This document shows, in pieces, positions 21,022 through 22,267 of a DNA stretch of 22,267 bases (the stretch's first letter is position 1; each line of letters starts with the position of its first letter). Origin of the DNA: an uncultured Collinsella sp. Lineage in GTDB: Bacteria; Actinomycetota; Coriobacteriia; Coriobacteriales; Coriobacteriaceae. A model generated the notes under the pieces. That model was not told the DNA's origin. It did not search any database and was given only the letters and a program-made list of their open reading frames with translations. Both the position numbers and the translations under genes were made by a program. The stretch lies in the NCBI GenBank assembly GCA_900556205.1, contig USNX01000001.1, positions 1 through 22,267 of the forward strand. Reading direction: 5' to 3'.

Positions 21022-22267
21022 CTAATTGTTCAGCATGCGGTCGAAGCTTCCCGAGTCGCCATCCCGATAGTCGGCGGTCATCAGAATCTCCTGTGGAATG
21101 CGTCCGCCCTCGCGCAGCACGTTGCGGAACTGCACGCGCGTGACCATGGGCAGATCCTTGATCGTCGCCGCCAGGTTCTGCGGCACACCCTGGTTGGCAG
21201 CTGCGGGTTCGCACTCTCCGCCGGCCTTCACGCGACGCTTGTGCTCGGCAAGCATGGCGCGATACATACCGGCATGCAGGCGAATCTCTACCACATTGGC
21301 GTTACGGGTCTGCTCGACAATGCGCGCACCCTCTCGGTCGATGTCGCCCACGTAGTAGACATAGTTAAAGCGATAGCCGATCTCGGCCAGATAATCATCC
21401 AGTGCGTGCGAAACGCTCGCCTTGCAGCCACCGCCAAAGATCACGCCGCCCACCTTGGTGCCAAAAAGCTTGGCGTGCTTGCGGCCGCGCAGGAGCTTGA
21501 CGATTTCGTCATAGGTGTCTAGGTTCTCGACCATAATGAACGGCTTGTCGGCGCCCAGCGTAAAGAAACCCGTAAAGTGCACGGGGCGGTTGGGGGCGAC
21601 CTTAATCGCCTGCATGCTGATACCTTTTTCGGCCATACGCCGAATCAGGCGCTCGCCGTGCTTGCCGTCAAAGGCCTTCTCATCGTTAAAAATCTGGTAG
21701 GCGCGCTGGCGACGCGAAGCGACCGGCGTGTCGGCACCGCGATTCTGCTCAATCCAAGCCTGGATGATCGCAATTTCCTCGGCAATCTTGCGGTTGGACA
21801 TCTCGTTGTGCTGAGTGCGCTGCGGAGCCTTTTTGCCGTCCTTGCCCTCGACCTTTACGATCTGCGTCTGCTGCTCCTTGATCTTAGAGAGCGCCGTGGG
21901 CGTAGGGACAACTTTGAGCAGCTGCCTGCCTAAAACGCGGGCAAGGGCAAACGCCGAAACCTCGCCGTGAACGGCCGACTTGGGCTGCTGGGCAGCAGTA
22001 TCTGCTGCGGCAGACTCCGGCTTCTTCTGAGACTTGCGCTTAGAATCGCCTTGGGAATTGCGCTCGCGCTTCGGCATAGACGCCTGCTTCTGCGGACGAT
22101 CGGACTTACTCTCCTTCGCCCGCTGGCGCTTGGGCTGCTCCGCCGGGGCCTCAGCCTTCGCATCCTTGCTTTGCGTCGCTGCCTTCTCGGCCGCAGCCTC
22201 GGCATTTGAGCCACGACCGCCGCGGTGACGACGGCGGCGGGGCTTGCTCGAGGCGCTCTCCCCCGCC
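21022..22267 (-). CDS. DUF2220/JetD-like Toprim protein, 5'-truncated by the window edge
   Basis: At least 414 residues; the frame stays open to the window edge, so the start lies outside. ATG 22077 is in frame but has no ribosome binding site and sits inside a low-complexity tail. That tail (about 100 residues) is rich in Lys, Arg, Ala, Glu and Gln with an RRRRHRGGRG run, so it is basic and probably disordered and nucleic-acid binding. Numbered from Met at 22077, SRRQRAYQIFNDEKAFDG (121-138) and the Toprim residues Glu184 (MVENLDTYDE) and Asp245/Asp247 (YVGDIDREGARI) match the DUF2220 fold of JetD, the nuclease subunit of Wadjet anti-plasmid systems. JetA/B/C are not in the window; they could lie upstream, beyond its end. 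A lone DUF2220 protein with a regulatory or RNA role is also possible. Confidence 0.6.
   Translation of the reverse strand, partial: AGESASSKPRRRRHRGGRGSNAEAAAEKAATQSKDAKAEAPAEQPKRQRAKESKSDRPQKQASMPKRERNSQGDSKRKSQKKPESAAADTAAQQPKSAVHGEVSAFALARVLGRQLLKVVPTPTALSKIKEQQTQIVKVEGKDGKKAPQRTQHNEMSNRKIAEEIAIIQAWIEQNRGADTPVASRRQRAYQIFNDEKAFDGKHGERLIRRMAEKGISMQAIKVAPNRPVHFTGFFTLGADKPFIMVENLDTYDEIVKLLRGRKHAKLFGTKVGGVIFGGGCKASVSHALDDYLAEIGYRFNYVYYVGDIDREGARIVEQTRNANVVEIRLHAGMYRAMLAEHKRRVKAGGECEPAAANQGVPQNLAATIKDLPMVTRVQFRNVLREGGRIPQEILMTADYRDGDSGSFDRMLNN

Noticed and set aside
20816..21214. A frame on the minus strand through the large hairpin
   Set aside because: It overlaps the Toprim gene in another frame and otherwise translates the palindrome and the dispersed repeat.

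Overview
The window is about 60% G+C and gene-dense. It carries long, structured intergenic repeats and a carbohydrate gene set that together look like a gut Coriobacteriia genome, most likely Collinsella or a close relative. This is inferred from composition, repeat style and protein flavour; no marker gene was searched. Eleven genes are complete at both ends, two genes run off the window, and there is one tRNA.

Layout. 1-156 is the tail of an ABC exporter ATPase, followed by a flavodoxin-family gene (278-835). A repeat-filled gap (836-1414) precedes a Tat-exported coiled-coil cysteine peptidase on the minus strand (1415-2620). Then come galE, malQ and glgP on the plus strand, each followed by a strong intrinsic terminator. 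The gap between the convergent glgP and ABC operon (8071-8524) holds a regular array of alternating inverted repeats. From 12889 down to 8525 runs a CUT1 sugar importer operon (binding lipoprotein, two permeases, MsmX-type ATPase). A TreR-family repressor (13196-13915, minus) is divergent from a remarkable single-ORF fusion of a MalP-type PTS EIICB to a complete Cof-type HAD phosphatase (14145-16595). A polyprenyl diphosphate synthase, a peptidoglycan-binding-domain protein and tRNA-Gln(UUG) follow. The right end carries a DUF4143 AAA ATPase behind a tandem palindromic operator, and a 5'-truncated DUF2220/JetD-like Toprim protein.

How the genes fit together. MalQ and GlgP are the cytoplasmic maltodextrin breakdown pair. 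The ABC importer probably brings in maltodextrins or a similar oligosaccharide. The PTS fusion probably brings in maltose (or a related disaccharide) as a 6'-phosphate. No phospho-alpha-glucosidase is present, and the fused phosphatase could release free disaccharide for MalQ/GlgP. A shared palindrome close to TTGTTTAAACAA lies in front of malQ, the repressor gene and the PTS fusion, with variants in front of the ABC operon. This suggests one TreR-like regulon.

The best candidates for something undescribed are the PTS-phosphatase fusion with its regulon, and the two intergenic arrays (1067-1240 and 8170-8384), whose arms alternate in orientation at exactly constant spacing.
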